From AWTP1-13 sp963827545 (lineage in GTDB: Bacteria > Pseudomonadota > Alphaproteobacteria > Rhizobiales > Hyphomicrobiaceae): DNA of 64,000 nucleotides. The position numbers and the translations under genes are program-made. This document shows positions 1-9,095 of this stretch, piece after piece (positions within the stretch are counted from its first letter, which is position 1; each line of letters opens with the position of its first letter). The notes under the pieces were generated by a model that worked only from the letters and a program-made list of their open reading frames with translations, searched no databases and was not told the DNA's origin. The DNA is taken from contig CAWHBI010000034.1 in NCBI GenBank assembly GCA_963827545.1, forward strand, positions 1 to 64,000. The letters are read 5' to 3'.

Positions 1-1498
1 GCCTTCCTTGAGTGCATCGCGCCGGACCCGGATTGCAGGTGAAAGCAGTGCCGCCAAAAGGAACAGCGCGATGACCAAGAGCGCAGCGCTGATGGGTCGC
101 GTCACGAACGCCGACATGTCCCCACCGGAGATGAGCATGGCGCGGCGAAAATTCTCTTCCAGCATGGGTCCCAGCACGAAGCCTAAAACCAGCGGTGCCG
201 GCTCCACGCCGATCTTGATGAAGAAGTAGCCGACGAGACCGAACAGCAATACGAGCCAGACATCGAACAGGCTGTTCGAGACGCTGTAGGCGCCGATGCA
301 GCACAGTGCCACGATGGCGGGAAACAGCAGCCGATACGGCACGCGCAGAAGAGATACCCAGAGGCCGATCAGCGGCAGGTTCATGACGAGCAGCATCAGG
401 TTGCCGATCCACATGGAGGCGATGACGCCCCAGAACAGCTCGGGCTGCTTGGTCATCACGTGGGGCCCAGGCTGAATGCCCTGGATCATGAGTGCTCCGA
501 TCATGAGCGCCATGAGCGGGTTCGACGGGATGCCAAGCGTGAGCATCGGCACGAAGCTCGTCTGCGCGCCGGCGTTGTTGGCCGAACTCGGGTCCAGCGA
601 CACCCTCGATCGCCCCCTTGCCGAAGCGAGACGGATCGCGGGCTACCTTCTTTTCGAGCGCGTAGGCAGCGAACGCGGGCAGTGCCGCGCCACCGCCGGG
701 CAGGACACCCAGGATTGTCCCGAGCGCCGTGCCGCGCAGGATGGCCGGGGCGGCCGCCACCAGGTCGGATCGTGTCGGCATCAGGCTGTTGATCCGGGCC
801 TCGACCAGCGCGCGATCCTGTGGCCGACCCAGGTTGTGGATCATCTCGGCGATGCCGAACAGGCCGATGGCGACCGGCACGAAGCCGATACCGTCCGCGA
901 GCTGCGGCAAACCGAACGTCATGCGCGGCACGCCCGAATTGACGTCGATGCCGACGAGCCCGAGGAACACTCCGACGATGATCATCAGGATCGCTTTGAT
1001 GGCCGATCCGTGCGCCAGCACCACCGCGCTGATCAGGCCCAAAACGATCAGGCTCACCGTCTCGACGGCTGTGAACTTCAAGGCGAAGTAGGCCAGCGGC
1101 ACGCTCATTACTGCGATGGCGAGCGTTGCCACCGTTCCGGCAAAGAAGGAGCCGATGGCTGCAACCGCAAGTGCCGGCCCTGCGCGTCCCTGGCGCGCCA
1201 TCTGGTGGCCGTCGATGCAAGTGATGACAGAAGAGGTCTCGCCCGGAACGTTGACGAGAATTGCCGTGGTCGAACCGCCATACTGCGCCCCGTAGAAAAT
1301 GCCGGACAGCATGATCAGAGCCGAAGTCGGCGGCAGGCCGAACGTGAAGGGGAGCAACATCGCCACCGTCGTCAGCGGCGAGATGCCTGGCAGGACTCCA
1401 ACTAGCGTGCCGATCAGCACACCGACAAAGCAGAACGCGAGGTTCGCGGGCGTTGCTGCCGTTGCCAGCCCAAGTGCGAGGTTTGCGAACAGGTCCAA
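1..1498 (-). pseudogene. TctA-family tripartite tricarboxylate transporter permease, frameshifted, 3' end cut by window edge
   Basis: Large membrane permease of the tripartite tricarboxylate transporter family, which imports carboxylates with TctB and a periplasmic TctC. Translation from a TTG at 1498 gives the typical N-terminus (LDLFANLALG, then GVLPGISPL and FYGAQYGGSTTAIL) and the later GVLPGGGAALPAFAAYALEKK segment. An in-frame TGA lies a few codons upstream, so this TTG is the only plausible start. Near 585-595 the frame breaks: PE is followed in the next frame by SANNAGAQTSF and the rest of the family sequence down to base 1. One extra base in the GAGTTCGGCC stretch explains it. About 499 codons are visible, close to the family length of ~500, so only the last few codons are missing. 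It starts 10 bases after tctB. The break could be a real mutation or a sequencing error. Confidence 0.85.
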
Positions 1499-1507
1499 AG
1501 GCCGCCC

Positions 1508-1954
1508 TCACCAGGGCCACAGTTTCAGCGGCAGCCCAAGGCCCTTGACGAACAGGAGAGCCGAAAATGCCGCGACACCCGCCCCAAACGGGAGGAGCAC
1601 GTGCGGTTGCATCGGTCGCGCCGCGATGCCCGCAACCAGGATAGCGGCCACGACCGCGACGACGAGACCCAACCATTCAAAGCAAACAGCAAACACCGCG
1701 ACTGCCGCGAGGATCGCGAGCAGGGGGCGCCAGGCGAACGCAGGCAGCGGCATGGCGCTGGCAAGGAAACCTTTCGCAACAAATGCAAGGCCGGACACGA
1801 GGATGGTCAAGATGAGCGCGCGCGGCACATAGCCGGGCCCCATTTCGGAGGCCGTGCCGACGCTCAGGCCTTGCGTGGCATAGAAGCCGAAGAGCGCCAG
1901 TGCCACGAGGAACAGGCCAAACGCCAACTCGGGAACATCACCTCGTGTGCGCAT
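1508..1954 (-). CDS. TctB-family small permease subunit (DUF1468)
   Basis: Small membrane subunit of a tripartite tricarboxylate transporter. The ATG at 1954 gives 148 residues and has a GGGAAG ribosome site just upstream. An alternative ATG lies at 1975, and longer upstream starts read into non-homologous sequence. About four hydrophobic segments are visible: ELAFGLFLVALALFGFYA near the N-terminus, one around ALILTILVSGLAFVA, and two more flanking VVAAILVAGIAARP. Length and layout match TctB proteins (~150 aa, four helices). It lies between tctC and tctA on the same strand, the standard order of these operons. TctB sequences diverge strongly, so the call rests on topology and neighbours. Confidence 0.85.
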   Translation of the reverse strand: MRTRGDVPELAFGLFLVALALFGFYATQGLSVGTASEMGPGYVPRALILTILVSGLAFVAKGFLASAMPLPAFAWRPLLAILAAVAVFAVCFEWLGLVVAVVAAILVAGIAARPMQPHVLLPFGAGVAAFSALLFVKGLGLPLKLWPW

Positions 1955-2009
1955 GGCCACCGCTTCCCGTTGCATCCGTCGGCGCAGAAGGCTCCCACTT
2001 GGCTCGCAC

Positions 2010-2990
2010 CTATTGCAGCTTGATCCCGTTTTCCATGACGACGGTCGCGAAGGTCTCCGTGTTGCGCTCGAGCCAGGCGGCAAGCTCCGAGGGCGGGCCC
2101 ACCTTGACCTGAGCGCCTAGGTCATGCAGGCGCTTCAGCATGTCGGGCATGGCGAGGATCTTGACCAGCTCGCTGTTGAGCCGTGCAACGAGTGCCGGTG
2201 GGGAGCCGGCCGTGGTCAGCAGCCCCTGCCAGCTGCCGCTGTCGATCGGCTGCAGGTTCAGCTCCTTGAAGGTCGGCAGGTCCTTGAACTGCTCGTGCCG
2301 CTGATCGCCCGACAGGGCGATGGGCAGCACCTGGCCTCCTGCAAGGAACGCCGACGAGGTCGGAATGCTGTTGATCGTCAGGTGGGTTTCCCCGGAGACA
2401 ACCGATTTCATGGCCTCGGAGCCGCCCTTGTAGGGTATGTGCTTCACGTTCAAGCCCCAGGCCTTGGCGACCTGAATATTCGTCAGATGATTGGCGAGGC
2501 CGATCCCGGGGTTCGCGAACAGCACCTTCCCAGGATTCGCCTTTCCATAGGCGATGAACTCGGCGACCGTCTTTGCGGGCACGCCCGGGTTGATCGAAAT
2601 CACGTAAGGCGCGAATGAGATCATGCCGATCGGCGCCAGTTCCTTTGCAGGATTGTACGACAGGCTCGGGATGAGCGTCGGGGAGATGGCCAGGGGACTC
2701 ACGTCCATCAAGAGGAGCGTGTGGGCGTCCTTGTTGGCCTTGGCGGTGATCTCGGCGCCAATATTGCCGCCGGCCCCGGGCTTGTTCTCGACGACAATTG
2801 GTTGGCCGATCGCCTCCTGCAGCTTCGGACCGATCAACCGCGCCAGGATGTCGGATGCGCCACCCGGCGCGAAGGGCACGATGATCTTGACCGGCTTGGT
2901 GAACTCCGCCGCCGTGCTTGCCGTGGAGAAGGATAGTCCGAGAACCGCAACGCCCGCGGAGAGCAGCGCCAGGATGTGGCGACGAAGCAT
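2010..2990 (-). CDS. TctC/Bug-family periplasmic solute-binding protein
   Basis: Extracytoplasmic binding protein that captures a small carboxylate-type ligand for the TctAB permease encoded just downstream. The ATG at 2990 has a GGGGAGG ribosome site and gives 326 residues. A signal peptide (MLRRHILALLSAGVAVLGL up to STAAEF) precedes the Bug hallmark PVKIIVPFAPGGASDILAR and the VVENKPGAGGNIGA ligand-loop motif. The YNPAKELAPI, PGKVLFANPGIG and LPTFKELNL blocks follow in family order. It is the first gene of a tctC-tctB-tctA operon. The substrate cannot be read from sequence, because Bug proteins are highly amplified and diverse. Confidence 0.93.
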   Translation of the reverse strand: MLRRHILALLSAGVAVLGLSFSTASTAAEFTKPVKIIVPFAPGGASDILARLIGPKLQEAIGQPIVVENKPGAGGNIGAEITAKANKDAHTLLLMDVSPLAISPTLIPSLSYNPAKELAPIGMISFAPYVISINPGVPAKTVAEFIAYGKANPGKVLFANPGIGLANHLTNIQVAKAWGLNVKHIPYKGGSEAMKSVVSGETHLTINSIPTSSAFLAGGQVLPIALSGDQRHEQFKDLPTFKELNLQPIDSGSWQGLLTTAGSPPALVARLNSELVKILAMPDMLKRLHDLGAQVKVGPPSELAAWLERNTETFATVVMENGIKLQ

Positions 2991-3232
2991 GGTGAACCTC
3001 CCCTGTCTTTTTTCGTTCTGTGCTCCTCTCTTTTGGCATGAAATCGACTGCGACAAAACTGTTGTCTGAACCTGGAGCGGGTTGGCAATGGCCCGGACGT
3101 GGGAAAGCGCGCGATCGCTCGGGCACTCGACCGGTGCAATTTGCTGCGGCGCATCAGCGAGGTGCTGACTGGTGCGCGCCAATGTTTTCCGAAGCTACAA
3201 GTCGACCGCCGCGCTTGGCAACCATGGCCGCG

Positions 3233-4565
3233 CTATTCCGCCGCGTGCAATGGGCTCGGCTGCGGACGCACCGATGCGGCCAGCCGCTTGGCGTAGACCT
3301 CCCGCCAGGGGCTCTTGTCGTCGCTGACGAAGTACCCGCTGCGCGCCTCACGAAACACGCCCGCGTCCTCGACCCCGGGTGGCAACACGCCCTTGTCGCG
3401 CAGCGCGCGCGCCGCCATCAGCAGGCGCCGGCGCGTGCGTGTGATCATCTGATCTGAAGGTGCGAGATGCTCGAGCATGTGGTCGACGATTGGCCCCATG
3501 CTCTCCGTGATTGCCTGGTCCTGCAAATGGATGCCGTCAATCCCACTGTAGATGGTGTTGCTTTGTTGGGCAGCTCGGTCGATCCCCCAGTCATTGCCCG
3601 CATTGGCAGCCATGCGCCAGCGGCCGAGCCAGTCCGTAGTGTTGGGCAGGAGCTTGTTGCCGCGCCCCGTGCCGCCGATCGGCGTGCCGTCCTTGAAAGC
3701 GGGCTGCGGCAGCGTCATCGATGATGTGCCGCGCTTCCACCAAAGGTAGCAGAACATCGTGTGACCGTCGTCGAGCGGCACCCAGCCGCGCGCATGCATG
3801 TGGCTGCCGAACTCGCCATTGGGCGCCTGGGTCCAGAACGGAAACAAGAAGTTGCCAAAGCGCCAGTAAGTTTGGCCCGGCCCGGCCTCGCGGAAGCCGG
3901 CATACTGCGTGCCCCACGGTGTTTCGGCGAGATGGTACTCAGGCGCACGGTTGGTGACGGTGTGCCGGACAGGCTCGTCCTCCGCCAGGTCGTCCGGATC
4001 GACATGGCCGGCGTGCAGGAAGCCGAAATGCGAGGTGTCGATCTCGCCCTCGAGCGCCTGCAGGTAGTTGCAATCGCGCTGGATGAAGCTGCACGCGGAT
4101 CTCGTCCTGTGGCATGTCCAGGATTTCGAACGCGGGCAGCGGCGGCGCCTCGGCGCGCGATCCCATGTAAACCCAGATGACGCCGGCGCGCTCCACCACC
4201 TTGTAGGCTTTCGCCTTCACCTTTTGCTTGAAGCCTGGCGGTGGCAGGCTCGGCATATCGAGGCAGTTGCCGGCGACGTCGAACTTCCAGCCGTGATAGA
4301 TGCAGCGAATGCCGCCTTCCTCGTTGCGTCCCAGGAACAGCGACGCACAGCGGTGCGGGCAGCGGTGGTCCATCACGCCGACCCGGCCGGCGCTGTCGCG
4401 AAACGCGATCAGCTTCTCGCCGAGCAGCATCAGGCGGAGCGGCGCGCCGTCGCGTTGGAGCTCCGACGAGAGTGCTGCGGGAATCCAGTAGCATCGCATC
4501 AGCTCGCCCATCACAGTCCCTGGGCCGGCGCGCGTGAGTTCCATGCCTTCATTCGCCGTCGTCAT
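3233..4565 (-). pseudogene. Rieske non-heme iron oxygenase alpha subunit (phthalate 4,5-dioxygenase-like), frameshifted
   Basis: Oxygenase component of a two-part aromatic-ring hydroxylase. The ATG at 4565 follows GGGAGGAG. The N-terminal half has the Rieske [2Fe-2S] motif CPHRC...CIYHGW (Cys69, His71, Cys88, His91). After DEIRVQ, near 4085, the frame breaks; the next frame continues FIQRDCNYLQALEGEIDTSH and carries the iron site D-T-S-H-F-G-F-L-H. It then runs intact through WRFGNFLFPFWTQAP to the stop at 3233. The span is 1333 bases, three times 444 plus one, so a single inserted base (a C before TTCATCCAG) accounts for the break. Without correction the iron centre is lost and the enzyme is dead. 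No reductase gene is adjacent. The exact substrate is unknown. Confidence 0.85.
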
Positions 4566-4727
4566 CCGCTCCTCCCGATCGCCGCGGGCCGTTGCCACAA
4601 CCTACGACATGCTAGCATACGAACGTCGCCATTCATTCGCCTTTCAGTTCGCCACCCTGCGGCTCCACTGTTCGTGTTCGATTGCTCGACGCGGGGCCAT
4701 AGATCGAATGGGAACAGGGGAGCTGCC

Positions 4728-5708
4728 ATGCTTGGATCCCTCGAGTGGCTCACGCGGGCACTGGCAGTCGCGGTTCTCTTGTCGGCCACCGCTGCCTCGG
4801 CTCAGACCTATCCGGATCGTCCTATCCGGGTGGTCGTGCCGTTCTCCGCTGGAAGCGCCAGCGATGTCGTCACCCGCATCGTCCTCGACAAGATGAGCCC
4901 TGCTCTCGGGCAGCAGTTCGTCATCGAGAATCAGCCCGGCGCCGGCGGCAACATCGGAACGGCGGCGATCGCCCGGGCGGAGCCTAATGGCTATCACTTG
5001 CTGATGAGCGCGTCAGGCCCACTGGCAGTCAACAAGACGCTGACGAAGAGCCTGCCTTATGACCCGGAGCAAGCGTTTGAGCCGATCACCATGCTGGCGA
5101 CGCTCCCCAACGTTATCGTGGTCAGCAAGAACGTGCCTGTAACGTCCCTGCCGGAACTGATTGCGTACGTTAAAGCAAGGCCGGATGAGCTCACCTATTC
5201 ATCGGTCGGGGTGGGCAGCTCGCAGCATTTGGCCGGGCTCTTCTTCGAGCAGTTGACCCGCACAAAGATGCGCCATCTGCCCTATCGCGTGACGGGCCAG
5301 CTCATCACCGACGTGATGACCGGCGTGGTGCCCATGAGTTTTCAGAATATTCCCAACGTCCTCGGTCAGGTGCGCTCGGGCGATCTCAAGGTCATTGCCG
5401 TCGCCGGCAAGACCCGATCGGCTGCTCTGCCCGAGGTGCCGACGACCATTGAGGCGGGCTTGCCTGCATTCGAAAGCTCGGCCTGGTTTGCCTTGCTGGC
5501 GCCGCGTGGAACACCGAGGGTCATCGTGAAGAAACTCAATGAAACGGCGGTCGCAGCTCTCGAGGATCCCGCGCTTCGCGCGCGCCTTGTCGAAATCGGT
5601 GCCGAGCCTGCCCCAATGTCGCCTGAGGAATTGGGGGCGTTCATTTCAGCTGAGATCATCAAGTGGCGCGAGGTGGTAAATCGAGGCGGGGTTTCGGGAG
5701 AGCAATAA
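4728..5708 (+). CDS. TctC/Bug-family periplasmic solute-binding protein
   Basis: A second Bug-type receptor, 326 residues from the ATG at 4728, preceded by AGGGGAG. Upstream in-frame codons read antisense to the Rieske gene and are not part of it. The signal peptide runs to ATAASAQ. The family motifs follow: RPIRVVVPFSAGSASDVVTR, VIENQPGAGGNIGTAAIA, SLPYDPEQAFEPI and SSVGVGSSQHLAG, then LPEVPTTIEAGLP. It is divergent from the Rieske oxygenase gene with ~160 bases between starts, suggesting a shared control region. No permease gene is adjacent, so it is an orphan receptor or uses the TctAB at the window start. The ligand is unknown, although the neighbourhood suggests an aromatic acid or related carboxylate. 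Confidence 0.93.
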   Translation: MLGSLEWLTRALAVAVLLSATAASAQTYPDRPIRVVVPFSAGSASDVVTRIVLDKMSPALGQQFVIENQPGAGGNIGTAAIARAEPNGYHLLMSASGPLAVNKTLTKSLPYDPEQAFEPITMLATLPNVIVVSKNVPVTSLPELIAYVKARPDELTYSSVGVGSSQHLAGLFFEQLTRTKMRHLPYRVTGQLITDVMTGVVPMSFQNIPNVLGQVRSGDLKVIAVAGKTRSAALPEVPTTIEAGLPAFESSAWFALLAPRGTPRVIVKKLNETAVAALEDPALRARLVEIGAEPAPMSPEELGAFISAEIIKWREVVNRGGVSGEQ

Positions 5709-5753
5709 TCAAACGGCTCTCCGCCGAGGACGGCGCGGCGCGGGGCTCCGCCC

Positions 5754-6560
5754 TCATGTTGCTGCCATAGAGCGGAATCGGATCAGCTCCGACCCGGGCA
5801 CAAGCTCGCGCGTGCGCTGGCTCAGCAGCGCCAGTTCCAGATTGCGACGAGCGAGGCGTGCATGCTCGCGCATCAGTGCCTCGGCGCGAGCGCCTTCGCG
5901 CGCTTCGATCGCCTGCAGGACGCAGCGGTGCTGGTCTTGCGCGATAATGAACAATGTCTCCGCCTCTGGTAGTTCCGCTTGTATCATAACGAACGCACTC
6001 GCCGACGCGAATGGCAGGCTGACCGCGCGTTCGATCTGCCAGGTCAGGACTTGGCTGTCCGCGAGCTCGACGACGCAAGAGTGGAAGCGCTCGTTGAATC
6101 GGACGTAGTCGCTCAAATTCGCAGGCGTGATCGGTGAACGAGCAAGGAGAGCGTCAAGCGCCGCGACACTGCCTCTGAGCGTCGCCAGACCCTCCGTGGA
6201 AGGGCCACGTTCCGCGGCCAAGCGTGCGGCGAGGCCCTCGAGCGTTCCTCGCACCTCGATCGCCGTGTAGAGGTCGCGCTCGTCGAAGCCGCGAACTGCG
6301 AAGCCGCCGGTCGGCATCGTCTCGAGCAGGCCTTCCTGTTCGAGACGGACGAGCGCCGCCCGCAGAGGGGTGCGCGAAACCCCAAGGCGCTCGACGAGCG
6401 GGAGCTCCGAGACCCTTTCACCCGGCTTGAGCGTACCGCCGAGGATCAGTTCGCGCAGGCTCAGAAGAGCGCGCAGGGTCTGTGATGGGGAGGGGTCCAA
6501 GGCTTCGCTCCCAGGGGGAAGCGGCCCACGCCTCCGCCAACAAGCCCTTGTCGCTGACAT
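5754..6560 (-). CDS. GntR-family transcriptional regulator (FadR/FCD type)
   Basis: DNA-binding repressor or activator of 268 residues. The N-terminal winged helix-turn-helix shows the GntR pattern: LRELILGGTLKPGERVSE, then ERLGVSRTPLRAALVRLEQEG. An alpha-helical FCD effector domain follows (roughly residues 95-240), with D/H positions such as FNERFHSCVVELAD and the AQDQHRCVLQAIEAREG block. FCD domains usually bind metal and small carboxylates. It is divergent from the MetE-like gene, and the intergenic space holds a perfect palindrome typical of GntR operators (6575-6584), so it probably controls that gene and itself. The residues before about position 25 are poorly conserved and the true start may be slightly internal. 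Confidence 0.92.
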   Translation of the reverse strand: MSATRACWRRRGPLPPGSEALDPSPSQTLRALLSLRELILGGTLKPGERVSELPLVERLGVSRTPLRAALVRLEQEGLLETMPTGGFAVRGFDERDLYTAIEVRGTLEGLAARLAAERGPSTEGLATLRGSVAALDALLARSPITPANLSDYVRFNERFHSCVVELADSQVLTWQIERAVSLPFASASAFVMIQAELPEAETLFIIAQDQHRCVLQAIEAREGARAEALMREHARLARRNLELALLSQRTRELVPGSELIRFRSMAAT

Positions 6561-6574
6561 GCCTCCAACGTAAG

Positions 6575-6584
6575 CTGTATACAG
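6575..6584. promoter_or_regulatory. Candidate GntR operator, perfect palindrome CTGTATACAG
   Basis: A ten-base perfect palindrome with a GTATAC core, the arrangement seen in many FCD-type GntR operators, lies 15 bases upstream of the gntR start in the divergent gntR / MetE-like spacer. A related half site is at 6683-6694. Binding by the adjacent regulator is inferred. Confidence 0.5.
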
Positions 6585-6682
6585 AGACCGGGCCTGTCAA
6601 CAGCTTCGCACATCCTTGCCGTTCTGGAACACCACAAAAATCAATAGCTGGCAGACGTGACAGCCTCGGAAAGTCCTCTACG

Positions 6683-6694
6683 CTGTATGCAAAG
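6683..6694. promoter_or_regulatory. Second, imperfect GntR-type site CTGTATGCAAAG
   Basis: This site keeps the CTGTAT half of the palindrome at 6575 and lies about 110 bases from it, immediately before the GAGGGGGAGG ribosome site of the MetE-like gene. A regulator bound here could block transcription or translation of that gene. The match is imperfect, so this is weaker than the first site. Confidence 0.35.
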
Positions 6695-6705
6695 AGGGGG
6701 AGGCA

Positions 6706-9018
6706 ATGCAGCGGAGCCACGAGCGCATCTTGACCACGCATGCGGGTAGCCTGCCGCGGCCGCCCGATCTCACGCGCTTGATGTGGGACCTCCTCGATCA
6801 AAAGCCGGTTGACGAGACGCAGCTACAGGCGCGCGTCAAGCAAGCCGTCGCCGAGGTCGTGGCTCGGCAGCGCGAGGTCGGTGTCGACATCGTTTCGGAC
6901 GGTGAGATGAGCAAGGTTGGTTTCAGCAACTATGTGATGCAGCGCTACAGTGGCTTCGCCAACCGCGCGCAGTTCGTGGCAACGGATCTTGGCGACTTTC
7001 CCGAAATCGTCAACAAGCTGTTCGTAGACAACGAGGGCGGCCGACACCTCGTCCTGCCCAACGTCGAGGGCCCGATCGAGCTCAGTGATCGAGACGCCGT
7101 CCAACGCGACATCAGCAACCTCAAGGCTGCGCTCGGAAGCCAATCGGCGGACGGCGCTTTCATTGCCGCCGTCACGCCTGGGCAGATGCTGTTCAACTTT
7201 CCAAACCTCTATTACCCGACGCCCGAGGCATACATCGAAGCCGCGGCCAAGGCGCTGAGCGTCGAGTACCGCGCTATCGTCGACGCCGGTTTCAACCTGC
7301 AGCTCGACGCGCCCGATCTTGCGATGCGCGCGCATTGCTGGACCGGCGGCGCCGGCGTCGCCGACATCAAGAACTACGTGCCGATGGCGATCGAGGCCAT
7401 GAACGAGGCGACGCGCGGCCTGCCGCCCGAAAAACTGCGGCTGCATCTGTGCTGGGGCAACTATGCCGGCCCGCATCACCATGACGTCGAGCTTGCGGAC
7501 ATCATCGAGCCGGTGTTGAAAACAAACGCGGGTTTCATCTACTTCGAAGCCGCCAATCCACGCCACGCGCACGAGTGGGAAGTGTGGGAAGGGGTGAAGG
7601 TCCCTGACGGAAAGGCGCTGATCCCAGGAGTGATCGACACGCTCACGAACCATGTCGAGCACCCGCGGCTGGTGGCGCAGCGGCTCGAGAAGTTTGCCTC
7701 AATCGTCGGCAAGGAGAACGTGATCGGCGGCACCGATTGCGGCTTCGGCACCTTTGTCGGGTGGAGCGGCTGCGATCCGAAGGTGGCGTGGCTCAAGCTC
7801 GAAGCCCTGGCGCAGGGTGCGCGAATTGCCTCGGACAGGCTGTGGAAGCGTCGGCCGGTACATCTGCGTGTAGTAGGGGAGGAAAAAGTGGCAAAGCAAG
7901 CCAAGGGTCCGTTCCGCGCCGACCATGTCGGCAGCTTGTTGCGTCCGCCGAGGTTGCAGCACGCCCGTATGCAGCGACAGCGCAAGAACATCACGCAGGA
8001 GAGGTTGCGCGAGATCGAGGATGACTGCGTCCGCGAGGTGGTGAACCTGCAGGAGGGCGTCCAGCTGCAAGGCATCACGGACGGCGAGCTGCGCCGTGAC
8101 TACTGGCACCTCGACTTTCTAACCCGGATCGGCGGCGTGGAATTCGAGGAGGGCCACAACCCTCTGAAGTGGCACCGCACCGACGGGGTGGAGCTCGAGT
8201 GGGTGCCCCCGGAGGTGAAGGTGCATGCGCGCCTCTCGCGGCCGCAGCCGATACAGCTCGATGACTTCAAGTTCCTGAAATCCGCGACGACAAGGACAGC
8301 CAAGGTCTGCATCCCCTCGCCTTCGATGATGATCGTGCAGGGCGGGGAGAAGGTGATCGATCGGCAGGTCTATCCCGACCCCGACCTTTTCTTCACCGAC
8401 CTGTCCCGGGTCTACGCGGAAGAAATCGCCGATCTTGCAAAGGCGGGCTGCACGTATCTACAGCTCGACGACACGTTCCTCGCCTTTCTTTGCGATGAGA
8501 AGATCGGTGCCGCGTTCGGTCGCAGCGGGGAAGATACCAAGAAGATGGCCCGCCTCTCGGCGCGTCTCATCAACGACGCGATCAGGGATCGGCCGTCCGA
8601 TATGGCCGTCTGCATCCATCTATGCCGCGGCAACTACCAGAGCTCGTGGCTCAGCGAAGGAGGCTACGACCCGGTCGCGGAAATACTCCTGGGCGAGATC
8701 GATGTGGACGGCTACTTCCTGGAATACGACGACGAGCGCTCGGGCAGCTTCGCTCCGCTCCGTTTCCTGCCCAAGGGAAAGAAGGTCGTGCTCGGGCTCG
8801 TAACGTCCAAGCATGCACAGCTCGAGTCGAAGGATGCCCTCAAGCGTCGCCTCGACGAGGCTGCGAAGGTCGTACCGCTCGAGCAACTCGCCATCAGCCC
8901 ACAATGCGGATTTTCGTCGACCGCAGACGGCAACGTCATTTCGGTAGAAGGCCAGATGGAGAAGTTGCTGCTTTGCGTCAAGGTCGCGCGCGAGGTTTGG
9001 GGCGGGGTTGCCAGCTGA
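6706..9018 (+). CDS. Tandem MetE C-terminal-like (cobalamin-independent methionine synthase II / methyl transferase) double-barrel protein
   Basis: 770 residues made of two complete copies of the MetE-C zinc methyltransferase barrel. Copy one (about 1-385) begins ILTTHAGSLPRPPDL and has the HLCWGNYAGPHHHD and GGTDCGFGTF blocks. Copy two (about 402-770) begins FRADHVGSLLRPP and has the CIHLCRGNY and LAISPQCGFSS blocks. The His, Cys and distal Cys used for zinc binding in this family are visible in both. Such proteins usually occur as two adjacent ~370-aa genes of unknown substrate, related to epoxyalkane:coenzyme M transferase rather than true MetE. At the junction there is a strong internal ribosome site (GGGGAGG at 7876) with GTG at 7888, plus out-of-frame TAG TAG at 7871. 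The gene may therefore be two genes joined by a frameshift. The start at 6706 follows GAGGGGGAGG. Confidence 0.82.
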   Translation: MQRSHERILTTHAGSLPRPPDLTRLMWDLLDQKPVDETQLQARVKQAVAEVVARQREVGVDIVSDGEMSKVGFSNYVMQRYSGFANRAQFVATDLGDFPEIVNKLFVDNEGGRHLVLPNVEGPIELSDRDAVQRDISNLKAALGSQSADGAFIAAVTPGQMLFNFPNLYYPTPEAYIEAAAKALSVEYRAIVDAGFNLQLDAPDLAMRAHCWTGGAGVADIKNYVPMAIEAMNEATRGLPPEKLRLHLCWGNYAGPHHHDVELADIIEPVLKTNAGFIYFEAANPRHAHEWEVWEGVKVPDGKALIPGVIDTLTNHVEHPRLVAQRLEKFASIVGKENVIGGTDCGFGTFVGWSGCDPKVAWLKLEALAQGARIASDRLWKRRPVHLRVVGEEKVAKQAKGPFRADHVGSLLRPPRLQHARMQRQRKNITQERLREIEDDCVREVVNLQEGVQLQGITDGELRRDYWHLDFLTRIGGVEFEEGHNPLKWHRTDGVELEWVPPEVKVHARLSRPQPIQLDDFKFLKSATTRTAKVCIPSPSMMIVQGGEKVIDRQVYPDPDLFFTDLSRVYAEEIADLAKAGCTYLQLDDTFLAFLCDEKIGAAFGRSGEDTKKMARLSARLINDAIRDRPSDMAVCIHLCRGNYQSSWLSEGGYDPVAEILLGEIDVDGYFLEYDDERSGSFAPLRFLPKGKKVVLGLVTSKHAQLESKDALKRRLDEAAKVVPLEQLAISPQCGFSSTADGNVISVEGQMEKLLLCVKVAREVWGGVAS

Positions 9019-9095
9019 GTAGTGGAAACAATCCGGCCGACCGGTCGGCGAAAGCGGCCTGCCGGGAAAACGAGAGAACCGCGAGGAGGAAACCC

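Noticed and set aside
501..1676. 391-codon minus-strand frame over the tctA region
   Set aside because: It is a shifted-frame shadow of tctA; Arg/Gly/Ala-rich with no family match, whereas the neighbouring frame shows clear TctA blocks.
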